A stretch of DNA of 64,000 nucleotides, taken from contig CAMAWT010000008.1 of NCBI GenBank assembly GCA_945862065.1, positions 1-64,000 on the forward strand, read 5' to 3'. The stretch comes from Flavobacterium psychrophilum (GTDB lineage Bacteria; Bacteroidota; Bacteroidia; Flavobacteriales; Flavobacteriaceae). The position numbers and the translations under genes are program-made. Shown in pieces: positions 27,424-36,929 of this stretch (within the stretch, counting starts at the first letter, position 1; each line of letters begins with the position of its first letter). The notes under the pieces are model-generated. The model saw only the letters and a list, made by a program, of their open reading frames with translations, searched no databases and was not told where the DNA came from.

Positions 27424-29091
27424 TTATTTTTTTAGGTCAGCAATTATTTTTCCGTTTTGTAGCGTAATTTTTCTACTGCATTTTTCTTTCCAATATTTGT
27501 TTTTTGACGAAACAACTACGGTCCATTGATGCGAAGGATTGGTAATGAAATCAATAATTTGAGTCGTTGCTTCATCGTCCATTTTATCCAAAGGATCTTC
27601 AAAAAAGAGTATTCTTGGCTTGTTTACAATACTTCGCGCTAAAATGATTTTTTGTGCATTTGATGATGATAATTGTCGCCCGTCAGGAAAAATTTTAGTA
27701 TCTAGTCCATCGGGTAATGTTTTTATAAACGATCCTAATTGAACACTTTCAATAGCCCATTTTAAATCTTGATTTGAAATCAATGGGTTATTCAACGTAA
27801 TGTTTTCCAAAATCGTACCTTCAAAAGGGGTTTCTCCTTGTAAGATTGCACCTACTTGTGAACGGTATTGTGATAAATCAATTTTTCTATACGTATCATC
27901 GTTGATAAAAAACGAACCCGAAGTTGGCTGAATGAATCCCGAAAGAATTCGGATAAGTGTTGATTTCCCGGAACCGTTTCTCCCTTCAAGGTATATTTTT
28001 TCTGAAGGCTCGATTTTTAAATTAATATCACTTAAAACTGCATCTGTAGCATCTGGAAATTTGAATTCAAGATTTTCGGTTTCAATAGTGATGTTTGTCA
28101 AACAAAAATCTGAATTTAGATTGCTCACTTCTTCCATTTTTAAATCAACTATTTGACCAATTTTTTCAACAGAAGTTAAAACATCATAAAAACTTTCTAA
28201 ACCAATAATGATTTTTTCTACAGAACTTATTACTAGTAAAATAATAATTTCAGCAGCGACAAACTGACCAATATTCATTTGTTGATTCAAAACCAAATAT
28301 CCACCAATAAGTAATAAACTGGCAGTTATAATTACTTTAAAACCAATTAATTGAGTGAATTGTCTTTTGATAACTTTGAAGTGTTTTTCTCGGTAATTAA
28401 TATATTCTTCCACCAAATGATTGTTTTTTTCTAAAGCAAAAGCAAAATTTTCTTTTTTTCTAAAACTAAAATTATTTCGAGCAATTTCTTGCAACCAACC
28501 AACTACTTTGTATTTGTATTTAGACTCTTTTAAACTTGATGATAGTCCCGCTTGAAAGGAAAATCTAAATATAGAATAAAGTAAAATCGATAAAAGAACG
28601 CCAATGAAAATAAAAAAAGGATGGTATAATGATAGCAAAAGAATACCGAAAATAATTTGCAATAAAGCGGTAGAGAAATCAATTAATAATTTGGAGGTTC
28701 CTTTTTGAATGGTTAGTGTATCAAAAAAACGGTTCGCTAATTCAGGAGGATATTGATTATAAAGTTCTTCAAATTTTATTTTTGGTAATCGATAACCAAA
28801 TTCAAAAGAAGAGCGAACAAATATTTTTTGTTGCAAATTCTCGGTAATTCGCAATTGCATGAGTGATAAAATACCAACAAGTGCTACCCCAATTACTACA
28901 ATGACAACTAAAACAATCCAAGAAACGCTGACTCTTCCCGCCTGAATTAAGTTGATAATAGCTTGGATTCCTAAAGGCAAAGAAAGACTGACCAATCCTG
29001 AAAAAATGGCATAAAAAAATATTTGAGAAATATCTCGGCGATCTAATTTTAGTAAATTATAAAAACGTTGTAAAGGTGTTTGAGTCATCAT
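27424..29091 (-). CDS. ABC exporter (TMD-NBD), degenerate ATPase motifs
   Basis: 555 residues: about six membrane helices (about 20-300), then the ATPase domain (about 340-555). No N-terminal C39 peptidase is present. Walker A is intact (GRNGSGKST), and the Q-loop is in [12 protein letters not shown]. The signature reads LSSSNAQ instead of LSGGQ, the Walker B end reads ILFFEDP where LDEP is usual, and the H-loop region ([10 protein letters not shown]) has no His. This matches type I secretion or drug-export transporters, but ATP hydrolysis may be impaired or asymmetric. It sits in a TetR-ABC-HlyD-TolC operon. Confidence 0.85.
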   Translation of the reverse strand: MMTQTPLQRFYNLLKLDRRDISQIFFYAIFSGLVSLSLPLGIQAIINLIQAGRVSVSWIVLVVIVVIGVALVGILSLMQLRITENLQQKIFVRSSFEFGYRLPKIKFEELYNQYPPELANRFFDTLTIQKGTSKLLIDFSTALLQIIFGILLLSLYHPFFIFIGVLLSILLYSIFRFSFQAGLSSSLKESKYKYKVVGWLQEIARNNFSFRKKENFAFALEKNNHLVEEYINYREKHFKVIKRQFTQLIGFKVIITASLLLIGGYLVLNQQMNIGQFVAAEIIILLVISSVEKIIIGLESFYDVLTSVEKIGQIVDLKMEEVSNLNSDFCLTNITIETENLEFKFPDATDAVLSDINLKIEPSEKIYLEGRNGSGKSTLIRILSGFIQPTSGSFFINDDTYRKIDLSQYRSQVGAILQGETPFEGTILENITLNNPLISNQDLKWAIESVQLGSFIKTLPDGLDTKIFPDGRQLSSSNAQKIILARSIVNKPRILFFEDPLDKMDDEATTQIIDFITNPSHQWTVVVSSKNKYWKEKCSRKITLQNGKIIADLKK

Positions 29092-29094
29092 TTG

Positions 29095-29766
29095 TTATCT
29101 TAAAGTTTTTGTTACTAAATCAAAATAAAAATCGGTTACAGAAGTCGTTTCGTTACAATTGGTAATTGTTTTCAAGTGATTTTTTAAAAAGTGTTGGTGT
29201 AAAGATCCTTCAACAATTGATGAAGCAAAGCTTTTCGCAAAAGCATAATCAGGATTTACTTCATGGATGATATCAATTATTCGGTTAATGATTCGTTTAT
29301 AAACAATAAAAAAACCTTCTTTATTTTCTTCATCTACTTCTTTAGTAAGTAACGTTTTAGTAAATTCTTGAATAATAATTTTATTTAAAACGGCTTCGTT
29401 AATATGCAATGTAGCGCTATCATCCTCTACTTTTTCAGTAACAATGGCAACAGCTTTCTTTAGTCTTTCCATCGGATTTGAAATGTTTGTTGTGGCAAAA
29501 ACAAGCTTGTATTCTACCCATCCCCAATACCACAAAGAAAGGTATAACATCAGTTTGTGTTTGCTTTCAAAATACCGATAAATAGAGCTTTCGTTGGAAC
29601 TTATTTTTTCACCCAATTTCTTAAAAGTGAAATTTTCAAAACCAATTTCGTCTATCAATAGAATGCTATGTTCGATTATTTTTTTACCTAAATCAGATGT
29701 TTCTGGGTTTTTGACGTATATTTTTTCGTTGACAGCGATACTTATATTTGATAAAATACTTTGCAT
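29095..29766 (-). CDS. TetR-family transcriptional regulator
   Basis: About 223 residues from the ATG giving MQSILSNISIAVNEK; a TTG seven codons earlier is less likely. The helix-turn-helix is at about 25-70 (GKKIIEHSILLIDEIG, FTFKKLGEKISSNESSIYRYF), followed by an all-helical ligand/dimer domain. The gene stops 3 bp before the ABC gene, so it leads the exporter operon. Its ATG lies in one arm of a 27-bp palindrome that also covers a -7 box, a layout that fits autorepression of the whole operon. Confidence 0.88.
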   Translation of the reverse strand: MQSILSNISIAVNEKIYVKNPETSDLGKKIIEHSILLIDEIGFENFTFKKLGEKISSNESSIYRYFESKHKLMLYLSLWYWGWVEYKLVFATTNISNPMERLKKAVAIVTEKVEDDSATLHINEAVLNKIIIQEFTKTLLTKEVDEENKEGFFIVYKRIINRIIDIIHEVNPDYAFAKSFASSIVEGSLHQHFLKNHLKTITNCNETTSVTDFYFDLVTKTLR

Positions 29767-29787
29767 AAATAATATATTTTTATGCAA
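29761..29787 (-). promoter_or_regulatory. Putative TetR operator palindrome over start codon
   Basis: Perfect 9-bp arms TTGCATAAA and TTTATGCAA are separated by 9 bp. The inner arm includes the TetR ATG; the outer arm overlaps the end of a TATATTTG -7 box (29783-29790, minus strand). Bound repressor would block both polymerase and ribosome. Confidence 0.65.
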
Positions 29788-29876
29788 ATATAATAGTAAT
29801 ACTTTTAATTATGAAATTTTAACTTTTATTTAGTAGTTTGGCTTTTAACTTTTCAATCATTTAATTCCAAAAAAAA

Positions 29877-29897
29877 ACACCACAAAATTTGTGGTGT
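29877..29897 (-). terminator. Terminator of the Kazal-domain lipoprotein gene
   Basis: On the minus strand ACACCACA pairs with TGTGGTGT around a 5-base loop and is followed by a run of about nine T. It lies 23 bp past the lipoprotein stop codon. Confidence 0.8.
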
Positions 29898-29919
29898 CTA
29901 ATATTATTTTAGATGTTGA

Positions 29920-30702
29920 TTATTGACAATCAACAAAATCATCTTCAGAATATCCAGCACATTCTGCTAAACAAGCATTTGAAAATTGTACAACAACTCC
30001 ATCAATGTCAACACAAACTGGGTCAATTTCCGTTGGGCAGTTGCAATTTGAGTAGTTGCAATTATTATTCATTTCTGCAAATTCATATTCATTGTTTATT
30101 TGAACGGTTGCATTGTTGTAAATCACTGAAAAAGGATACACAAAATTCACAATATAATTGTCATCATCATCATTTTGAAACAAACCGTACAAATCTTGTT
30201 CGCTAGTAATTGCGATGGTTTGATTATTATTGGTCAATAATGAAAATGGGTACACAAATGTATAACAAGGACCAGAAATGATATAGTCATCATACGTATC
30301 GAAGTCACAATTTTCTATAACATCCCAAAATTCAGACTCATTTGATACAGTAACAGGAGTGGGGCTTCCTGCTACTAGTAAATCAAATGGAAATGCAATT
30401 CCGTCAAGATATAAATCACTTGTTTCATTTTCTAGAATAAAAATTAATTCCGACTCATTAGCAACACTAACTGTTGTACCGTTATTGTAAGAAAATGTCA
30501 AAGGATACACAAATTCAAAGCACATGTCAGAATCATTAGTCGTATATTTTCCACTTATATCATTTACATCTTTAAATTCATTTAAGAAAACTCGTAAAGC
30601 TGCACTTTTTTGTGTAGCAACAGCTTCTTCGCCTGTTGAACATGACTGAAAAATGGTAGCAAACAAGCTAATAAATAAGACTAAAATTTTTATATTTTTC
30701 AT
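29920..30702 (-). CDS. Lipoprotein with FVYPF repeats and Kazal domain
   Basis: 260 residues. The lipobox is FQSC at about residues 18-21, followed by a Ser/Thr/Glu start that suits a surface or outer-membrane lipoprotein. Four imperfect repeats of about 45-50 residues each have a (F/Y)(V/A)(Y/F)PF-S/L motif, then a (N/A)xxE-x-(E/D)(L/F) motif. The last ~40 residues form a Kazal-like fold (CPTEIDPVCVDIDG, then NACLAECAGY), the signature of serine-protease inhibitors. It is preceded by gpmI on the same strand with a 106-bp gap and ends in a strong terminator. Inhibition of an external protease is inferred from the domain only. Confidence 0.8.
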   Translation of the reverse strand: MKNIKILVLFISLFATIFQSCSTGEEAVATQKSAALRVFLNEFKDVNDISGKYTTNDSDMCFEFVYPLTFSYNNGTTVSVANESELIFILENETSDLYLDGIAFPFDLLVAGSPTPVTVSNESEFWDVIENCDFDTYDDYIISGPCYTFVYPFSLLTNNNQTIAITSEQDLYGLFQNDDDDNYIVNFVYPFSVIYNNATVQINNEYEFAEMNNNCNYSNCNCPTEIDPVCVDIDGVVVQFSNACLAECAGYSEDDFVDCQ

Positions 30703-30808
30703 AATGTACTAGTTTTTAATTTTTTACAAATCTATATAAAAAAATATAATCTCAATAAAATGTTTACTTTTTTTTAAAAAATAATCAACAAATTATCAGT
30801 TATGTTTT

Positions 30809-32326
30809 TTACAAAAGAGATTTACAACTCATTTCCACAGGTTTTTCAACTCCCATCAACTCCAAAATAGTTGGAGCAATATCTCCCAAAACGCCATCGT
30901 TGATTTTTTTCAAATCTTTATCCACCAAAATAATAGGCACCGGATTTGTTGTATGTGCTGTGTTTGGCGATCCATCAGGATTAATCATCGTTTCACAATT
31001 TCCATGATCAGCTATGATAATCGTAGTATAATCATTTGCCAAAGCGGCTTCCACCACTTCTTTTACACAAACATCCACCGCTTCACAAGCTTTTATGGCA
31101 GCTTCCATAATGCCCGTATGCCCAACCATATCGCCGTTAGCAAAGTTCAAACACACAAAATCAACTTCACCTTTATTCAATTCAGGAACCAAAGCATCTT
31201 TCAATTCGTACGCGCTCATTTCAGGTTGCAAATCATAAGTAGCTACTTTTGGTGAGTTTCTCAAAATTCGTGTTTCTCCCTCAAAAGGTGTTTCTCGTCC
31301 GCCCGAAAAGAAAAACGTTACGTGCGGATATTTCTCTGTTTCGGCAATGCGTATTTGTTTTTTGTTGGCTTTCTCCAAAACCTCACCCAAAGTTTTAGTA
31401 ATGTTGTCTTTATTGTAAACTACTTTTACATTTTGGTAGGTTTCGTCATAGTTAGTAAGCGTTACATAATACAAATTCAATTTGTGCATGTTTTGCTCGT
31501 GAAAATCGTGTTGAGAAAGCGCCTCGGTCAACTCGCGCCCTCTATCGGTTCTAAAGTTGAAAAAGATAACCACATCGTCTTCTTCAATAATCGCCAATGC
31601 TTTTCCGTTGGCATCCACTGCAACCAATGGCTGTACAAACTCATCCGTAACATCATTGTCATAACTAGCCGCAATCGAAGCTACCATGTCAGTTGTTGCA
31701 GTACCTGTTCCGTTAACTAATAAATCATAGGCAAGTTTTACACGTTCCCAGCGTTTGTCTCTGTCCATGGCATAATATCGTCCAATTACAGAGGCAATTT
31801 TTACGGGTGTTGGCGCAATATAATCGTGTAAGTCTTGAAGGTATTTTTTTCCAGATTTTGGGTCCACGTCACGCCCGTCAGTAAAGGCATGAATAAAAAC
31901 GTTGTCTAGTCCGTATTCTTGAGAAGCATCAATCAAACCCCTCAAATGCGAAGTATGCGAGTGCACGCCACCATCCGAAACCAAACCTAAAAAGTGTACT
32001 TTTTTATCATTGGCTTTGGCATATTTAAACGCATCAACCAACATTGGTTCTTTTGCCAGCGTGGCATTGGCAACAGCCAAATTAATTTTAGCCAAATCTT
32101 GATACACAATGCGTCCAGCGCCAAGGTTCATGTGACCCACTTCAGAATTTCCCATCTGACCATCGGGCAAACCCACATTCAAACCGTCTGTTCGCAATTG
32201 AGCACTTGGGTATTTTGTATATAAACTATTGATAAACGGCACATTAGCATTGTCAATGGCAGATACTTTTGGGTCGGGCGATTTTCCCCAACCGTCCAAA
32301 ATCATAAGGATAACTTTCTTGTTCAT
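30809..32326 (-). CDS. gpmI: Phosphoglycerate mutase, cofactor-independent
   Basis: 505 residues, full length. The alkaline-phosphatase-like metal core is visible: MILDGWG at the N-terminus, the phosphoserine in MGNSEVGHMNLGAGR, the HAFTDGRDVDPKSG block, GRYYAMDRDKRWER, FNFRTDRGRELTEAL, and NFANGDMVGHTG and ADHGNCE near the C-terminus. It interconverts 3- and 2-phosphoglycerate in glycolysis with Mn2+. A TATCTTTG box lies at 32344-32351 on the minus strand, about 18 nt before the ATG. Confidence 0.95.
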   Translation of the reverse strand: MNKKVILMILDGWGKSPDPKVSAIDNANVPFINSLYTKYPSAQLRTDGLNVGLPDGQMGNSEVGHMNLGAGRIVYQDLAKINLAVANATLAKEPMLVDAFKYAKANDKKVHFLGLVSDGGVHSHTSHLRGLIDASQEYGLDNVFIHAFTDGRDVDPKSGKKYLQDLHDYIAPTPVKIASVIGRYYAMDRDKRWERVKLAYDLLVNGTGTATTDMVASIAASYDNDVTDEFVQPLVAVDANGKALAIIEEDDVVIFFNFRTDRGRELTEALSQHDFHEQNMHKLNLYYVTLTNYDETYQNVKVVYNKDNITKTLGEVLEKANKKQIRIAETEKYPHVTFFFSGGRETPFEGETRILRNSPKVATYDLQPEMSAYELKDALVPELNKGEVDFVCLNFANGDMVGHTGIMEAAIKACEAVDVCVKEVVEAALANDYTTIIIADHGNCETMINPDGSPNTAHTTNPVPIILVDKDLKKINDGVLGDIAPTILELMGVEKPVEMSCKSLL

Positions 32327-32343
32327 TGTAAAAAGAATTTATA

Positions 32344-32351
32344 CAAAGATA
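32344..32351 (-). promoter_or_regulatory. Putative -7 box of gpmI
   Basis: TATCTTTG on the minus strand fits TAnnTTTG and lies 17 bp before the gpmI ATG. Confidence 0.5.
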
Positions 32352-32430
32352 ACGAAATCCAATTGCCAAAATCAAAACCAAGAAATAAAAATCAACGAAA
32401 TCGGTATAGTAAAAAGTAATTTTTCAATCC

Positions 32431-32572
32431 ATTTGGGCGTGCCCCCGTTGCAGTCAATTTAGTATAAAAAGTTCATTTTTCATAGCAACGGCGTCGGGCT
32501 TTCGGCTCTATCTTTTGTGGCCGCTCCGTAAACTACGCAGCCACAAAAGGATGCCGCCTCAATCCCTCACGC
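32431..32572 (-). repeat. GCGTG...CACGC structured repeat, copy A
   Basis: Read on the minus strand it starts GCGTGAGGGATTGAGGCGG, holds a hairpin (CTTTTGTGG...CCACAAAAG) and a second stem (CCGTTGC...GCAACGG), and ends CACGCCCAAAT. An inverted copy lies at 47680-47821. No coding potential is seen in this gap. Confidence 0.85.
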
Positions 32573-32711
32573 AAAGAGCAATAGCAATTTCAATAGCAAT
32601 TTCAATTTCAAAAATCAATAACAAAAATTTTAAAGCTATGTTTACGAATAGTTTAACTGCTTAAATTATATTTCGCCTTACTTTTTAATGTGATGCAATC
32701 AAATGAAAAAT

Positions 32712-32784
32712 TTTGCCACGGATGTCACGGATTTAGCGGATTATCACGGATTTTATCCTTCAAATCCTTCAAATCTGTGGCAAA
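32712..32784. repeat. TTTGCCACGGAT element, copy A
   Basis: Ends are 12-bp inverted repeats with one mismatch (TTTGCCACGGAT and ATCTGTGGCAAA). Inside are three CACGGAT-like units. Similarity to the copy at 62492-62581 runs a further 15-40 bp on each side. It lies about 100 bp before the restriction-modification gene. Confidence 0.82.
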
Positions 32785-32886
32785 AAAAATAGGCTTAAAA
32801 TTTCATTTGATTTTTATCGGACAACAATGATTAAATAATTAAAATTCAAACAAAAAATAGGTATCTGATTTTGCTTTTTTTTTATT

Positions 32887-35800
32887 ATGTTTGAAGTATC
32901 TAAAAAAAAGCACAACATGTTAATTCAACCACGCAAATCTCTAAACAAAGCCTTTCTTAAAATAAAGCCCAATCGCTCAGGTATTGAGTTGTTCAAACAA
33001 AACTTACTATTGCTTTTAGACAGTATTAAAGAAAAAGAATCGGAAGAATTTCATAAGAATTTGATTTCCGATTTTTTGAAAAATACCTATTATTCGCCCA
33101 ATCATTTCATCAATACCAAAGAAAAAAATGATTTAGTAATTCATAATGGTAAAGAGGCAAAATCTAATGTAGGCGTTATTATTGAGGCAAAAAGTCCATC
33201 AAATAAATCCGAAATGCTTTCGCAAAAGAACATCAATTGCAAGGCAATGCAAGAGTTGGTTTTATATTATTTGCGGGAACGTATTTCACATAAAAACCTC
33301 GACGTTAAACATTTGGTAGTAACCAATGTAAACGAATGGTATATTTTTGATGAGCATTTATTCGAAAAATTATTTGCTCAAAACAAACCGTTTGTAAAGC
33401 AATTTGAAAATTTTGAAGCCAGTAAAAAATCAACTGATGTTTTCTATAAAGAAATTGCCAAACCTTTCATCGATACTGTTTTAGACAAATTAGAATATAC
33501 GTATTTTGATTTAGCTTCTTACGATAAAATTTTACGTAACGACGACAAGCAAGACGATACCAAATTGATTGTTTTGTACAAATTGCTTTCGCCAGAGCAT
33601 TTACTAAAATTGTCTTTTGCCAACGATAGCAACTCCTTAGATAAAAACTTTTACAACGAACTTTTGCACTTAATTGGTTTAACCGAAACCAAAGAAGGAG
33701 GCAAAAAGTTAATAGAACGCCCAAAAGCAGGACATCGAAATGCGGGTTCGTTATTGGAAAACGTGATTAACCAACTCGATAGTTTGGATAAATTATCTCG
33801 TTTGCCCAATGTGAAACAATATGGCGACACGCACGAAGAACGCTTGTTTACCGTAGGTTTAGAATTGTGCATTACGTGGGTAAACCGTATTTTGTTTTTG
33901 AAATTGCTAGAAGCCCAATTGATAAGTTACCACAAAGGCGACAACAGTTATGCGTTTTTGCACAAAGGCTTGTTGCACGATTACGACAATTTGAATGCGC
34001 TGTTTTTTATGGTTTTAGCAAAGAAACCCGAAGACCGAAACGACCGTGTAAAAAACCCATTTGCCAAAGTGCCTTACCTAAATAGTTCGTTGTTTGAACC
34101 TACCGAATTGGAACACCAAACCTTGTTTATTTCTGGTTTAGAAGACGACATTCCGTTGTCATTGTTAAGCGGTACCGTTATAAAAGATGTTAATGGTAAA
34201 AAAATAACAGGAACGCACAGGGCTATTGACTATTTCTTTGACTTTCTTGATGCGTATGATTTTGCTAGTGAAGGCAGCGAAGACATACAAGAAGACAACA
34301 AAACCTTGATTAACGCCTCTGTTTTAGGTTTAATATTCGAAAAAATAAACGGCTACAAAGACGGTTCGTTTTACACGCCAAGTTTCATTACGATGTATAT
34401 GTGTAAAGAAACCATTCGACGTGCCGTAGTACAAAAGTTCAATGAAACCAAAGGTTGGAATTGCGAAGACTTTTTAGAACTCCAAAACAAAGATTTTACA
34501 ACACAAGAAGCCAACGCCATTATAAACAGCGTAAAAATATGTGACCCAGCGGTAGGTTCTGGACACTTTTTGGTTTCGGCATTGAACGAAATGATTGCCA
34601 TTAAGCACGATTTAAAAGTATTAACCGACCGAGATGGCAAACGCTTAAAAGAATACCAAATAGACATTGTAAACGATGAATTAATTGTAACCGATGAAGA
34701 CGGCATTCCTTTTGCCTACAACCCAAAAAGCCAAGAAAGCCAACGCTTGCAAGAAACCCTTTTTCACGAAAAGCAAACGATTATTGAAAACTGTTTGTTT
34801 GGCGTGGATATTAACCCGAACTCGGTAAAAATTTGCCGTTTGCGACTGTGGATTGAGTTGTTGAAAAATGCGTATTATAAAGAAGAAAGAGAAAAGAGCC
34901 AAGAAGCAAGAGAATTGGAAACCTTACCGAATATCGACATTAACATTAAATGCGGTAACTCGTTGATTTCTCGTTTTGGATTGGATGCTGATTTGAAAGA
35001 AGCCTTGAAGAAATCGAATAAATCAATTGCAGATTATAAAAATGCAGTAAAAACGTATCATAACGCTAGCTCAAAAGAAGAAAAGAAAGCAATGGAAGAG
35101 TTTATCTTATCTATTAAGCAAAACTTTTCTACTGAAATTCGTTTAAATGATCCTTTAAAAACAAAACTTCAAAAGTTATCTGGCGAATTATACCACCGTT
35201 TTACGGGAACATTTTTATTTGAACCTGAAACACCTTACGGACAAACTGAGAAGCAATTAGAAAAACAAAGAAAAGCGGAGAAAGAAAAATTAGAAAAAGA
35301 AATAGATAAAATCGAAAAGCATTTTGATGAAGTTAAAAATAATAAGATATACGAAAATGCTTTTGAATGGCGTTTTGAGTTTCCTGAAGTATTGAATGAT
35401 GATGGCGATTTTGTAGGGTTTGATGTGGTGATTGGGAATCCGCCTTATGGAGTAAACATAAATAGAAAAATAAATCCTGAATATTCAAACTTTTATAATG
35501 AAATAATTTTAGGAGAATTAGAAACATATATTGTTTTTTATTACAAGGGATTAAAATTATTAAAAAATGAATATTTCTTATCTTACATAACACCTGATAG
35601 TTGGCTAACTAATAATGGGGCTAAATTATTCAGAGAATGGTTGTGTGAAAAAGATTTAATAGATGTATTTGACTATTATAAACCTTTTGCTGATGCTAAG
35701 GATACACGTTGTCATTCGGTATTAATAAAAAATTCTGTAGTTAAAGATTCAAATTTAAGGGTTCAACAAGTTTTGCCATCAAATCCAAATGAAATTTATA

Positions 35801-36534
35801 GAAATTTTATAGTCCAAAATTCATCATTAAAAGAATTTACTGGAAATGAATGGAGATTATACTTAATTCCTGAATTGAGGTCTTTATTTAAAAAAATAGA
35901 TGATAATTCGATAACTTTAGATGAAGTTTATAATATTAAATATGGATTAAGAACTGGAGATAATAATAAATATATATCATCAGAAATAACTGATTATCCA
36001 ATAATTGCTGGTGCTGATATTTCATCATTGTATGGAATTAAATGGAAGGAGAAGTATCTTAAAACGATTGAGGGTTTACCTAATAGCTATTTTAGTGAAT
36101 CATTTACAGATAAAAAAATCATTATTCAATATGTAAGAACAAATAGTTTAGATTTAAAAGCAAGATGGATTGAAGCAGCATATGTTGAGGGTAATTACAT
36201 TCCACTGAACTCTTTAAGTTATATTTATGATAAAAACAATGATTTTGAACTTAAGTATTTGATTGCAATTTTAAACTCATATTTAATTAATATTTATTAC
36301 AGATCATATTATACTGATGTAAATGTTAAACCAGCTTATTTATCAAAAATTCCAATTTTTAAAATCAGTAAAAAAGACCAACAACCCTTCATCGACAAAG
36401 TTGACCAAATCCTTTCGCTCAAAAAAGACAATCCAGCTGCGGATACATCGGCTTTAGAGCGTGAGATAGATGTTATGGTGTATGCGTTGTATGGGTTGAG
36501 TGAGGAGGAGATTGAGATTGTGGAGGGGAGTTAG
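32887..36534 (+). CDS. Type IIG restriction enzyme/N6-adenine methyltransferase fusion
   Basis: 1215 residues. A PD-(D/E)xK nuclease is at the N-terminus (Asp82; Glu100 and Lys102 in VIIEAKSPSNKS). A gamma-class adenine methylase core follows (motif I DPAVGSGHFL at about 552-562; motif IV VIGNPPYGV at about 850). A target-recognition region (about 860-1160) and a short conserved tail end the protein. It would both cut and methylate one DNA site, as in Eco57I-type enzymes. An ATG ten codons downstream (MLIQPRKSLN) could be the true start. No separate methylase, specificity or regulator gene adjoins it. The recognition segment (35460-36370) is clearly more AT-rich than both flanks, as if exchanged. 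Confidence 0.87.
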   Translation: MFEVSKKKHNMLIQPRKSLNKAFLKIKPNRSGIELFKQNLLLLLDSIKEKESEEFHKNLISDFLKNTYYSPNHFINTKEKNDLVIHNGKEAKSNVGVIIEAKSPSNKSEMLSQKNINCKAMQELVLYYLRERISHKNLDVKHLVVTNVNEWYIFDEHLFEKLFAQNKPFVKQFENFEASKKSTDVFYKEIAKPFIDTVLDKLEYTYFDLASYDKILRNDDKQDDTKLIVLYKLLSPEHLLKLSFANDSNSLDKNFYNELLHLIGLTETKEGGKKLIERPKAGHRNAGSLLENVINQLDSLDKLSRLPNVKQYGDTHEERLFTVGLELCITWVNRILFLKLLEAQLISYHKGDNSYAFLHKGLLHDYDNLNALFFMVLAKKPEDRNDRVKNPFAKVPYLNSSLFEPTELEHQTLFISGLEDDIPLSLLSGTVIKDVNGKKITGTHRAIDYFFDFLDAYDFASEGSEDIQEDNKTLINASVLGLIFEKINGYKDGSFYTPSFITMYMCKETIRRAVVQKFNETKGWNCEDFLELQNKDFTTQEANAIINSVKICDPAVGSGHFLVSALNEMIAIKHDLKVLTDRDGKRLKEYQIDIVNDELIVTDEDGIPFAYNPKSQESQRLQETLFHEKQTIIENCLFGVDINPNSVKICRLRLWIELLKNAYYKEEREKSQEARELETLPNIDINIKCGNSLISRFGLDADLKEALKKSNKSIADYKNAVKTYHNASSKEEKKAMEEFILSIKQNFSTEIRLNDPLKTKLQKLSGELYHRFTGTFLFEPETPYGQTEKQLEKQRKAEKEKLEKEIDKIEKHFDEVKNNKIYENAFEWRFEFPEVLNDDGDFVGFDVVIGNPPYGVNINRKINPEYSNFYNEIILGELETYIVFYYKGLKLLKNEYFLSYITPDSWLTNNGAKLFREWLCEKDLIDVFDYYKPFADAKDTRCHSVLIKNSVVKDSNLRVQQVLPSNPNEIYRNFIVQNSSLKEFTGNEWRLYLIPELRSLFKKIDDNSITLDEVYNIKYGLRTGDNNKYISSEITDYPIIAGADISSLYGIKWKEKYLKTIEGLPNSYFSESFTDKKIIIQYVRTNSLDLKARWIEAAYVEGNYIPLNSLSYIYDKNNDFELKYLIAILNSYLINIYYRSYYTDVNVKPAYLSKIPIFKISKKDQQPFIDKVDQILSLKKDNPAADTSALEREIDVMVYALYGLSEEEIEIVEGS

Positions 36535-36541
36535 TTTTTTA

Positions 36542-36575
36542 CCCCGCTGCGCAAAGTCCCCCGCTGCGCAAAGTC
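36542..36575. repeat. 17-bp perfect tandem repeat after RM gene
   Basis: CCCCGCTGCGCAAAGTC occurs twice in a row, starting 8 bp after the restriction-modification stop codon. The second copy runs into the 21-bp inverted repeat. Confidence 0.9.
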
Positions 36576-36695
36576 TCCCGACTTTGAGCTCAATTAAAAG
36601 TAAATCTATCAAAATTTAGTTATCATTAAATTTTATTTCCATGCCTAATGTTTTATGCATGAATAAAAAAATGCCTCAAAGTCGGGAGACTTTGC
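36568..36695. repeat. 21-bp inverted repeat with 86-bp spacer
   Basis: The arm at 36568-36588 is the exact reverse complement of the arm at 36675-36695. Each arm also holds a small self-complementary core (AAAGTCTCCCGACTTT). It could fold as one large hairpin or two small ones and may end transcripts of the restriction gene. Confidence 0.85.
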
Positions 36696-36728
36696 GGAGC
36701 ATTTCATAGGAAATACTTTGGCGAGCTT

Positions 36729-36789
36729 GGCTACTTTATGACTTTATGACTTTCGACTTTCGACTTTAAGACTTTAAGAAAGACTTTTT
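36729..36789. repeat. AAAGTC-type array, 36.7 kb
   Basis: Units of ATGACTTT, CGACTTT and AAGACTTT, reading as the reverse of the AAAGTC array at 18.7 kb. It is followed at once by a TAGCCC element. Confidence 0.85.
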
Positions 36790-36816
36790 TCCAACTGAAA
36801 AACAATTTGTCAAGTC

Positions 36817-36925
36817 TAGCCCCGATGGAGCCGATATCCTCCAGAAGTCCCGTAGGGCGATGGAGATAAAGGCGACAGCGGGACAAAATGGCTTCTGAAA
36901 AGTTATTTGGTGCTTCTAAAAAAAA
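36817..36925 (+). repeat. TAGCCC...GCTTCT structured repeat, copy 2
   Basis: Starts TAGCCCCGATGGAGCCGAT and holds a short hairpin (ATCCTCC...GGAGAT with inner CCCGTAGGG). It continues GACAGCGGGACAAAATGG and ends GCTTCTAAAAAAAA. It is nearly the same as the inverted copy at 47241-47347. Confidence 0.85.
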
Positions 36926-36929
36926 GACT

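Noticed and set aside
32887..36534. BREX PglX or Druantia-type defence gene
   Set aside because: It has its own PD-(D/E)xK nuclease motif and no neighbouring BREX or other defence genes, so a solitary type IIG enzyme fits better.
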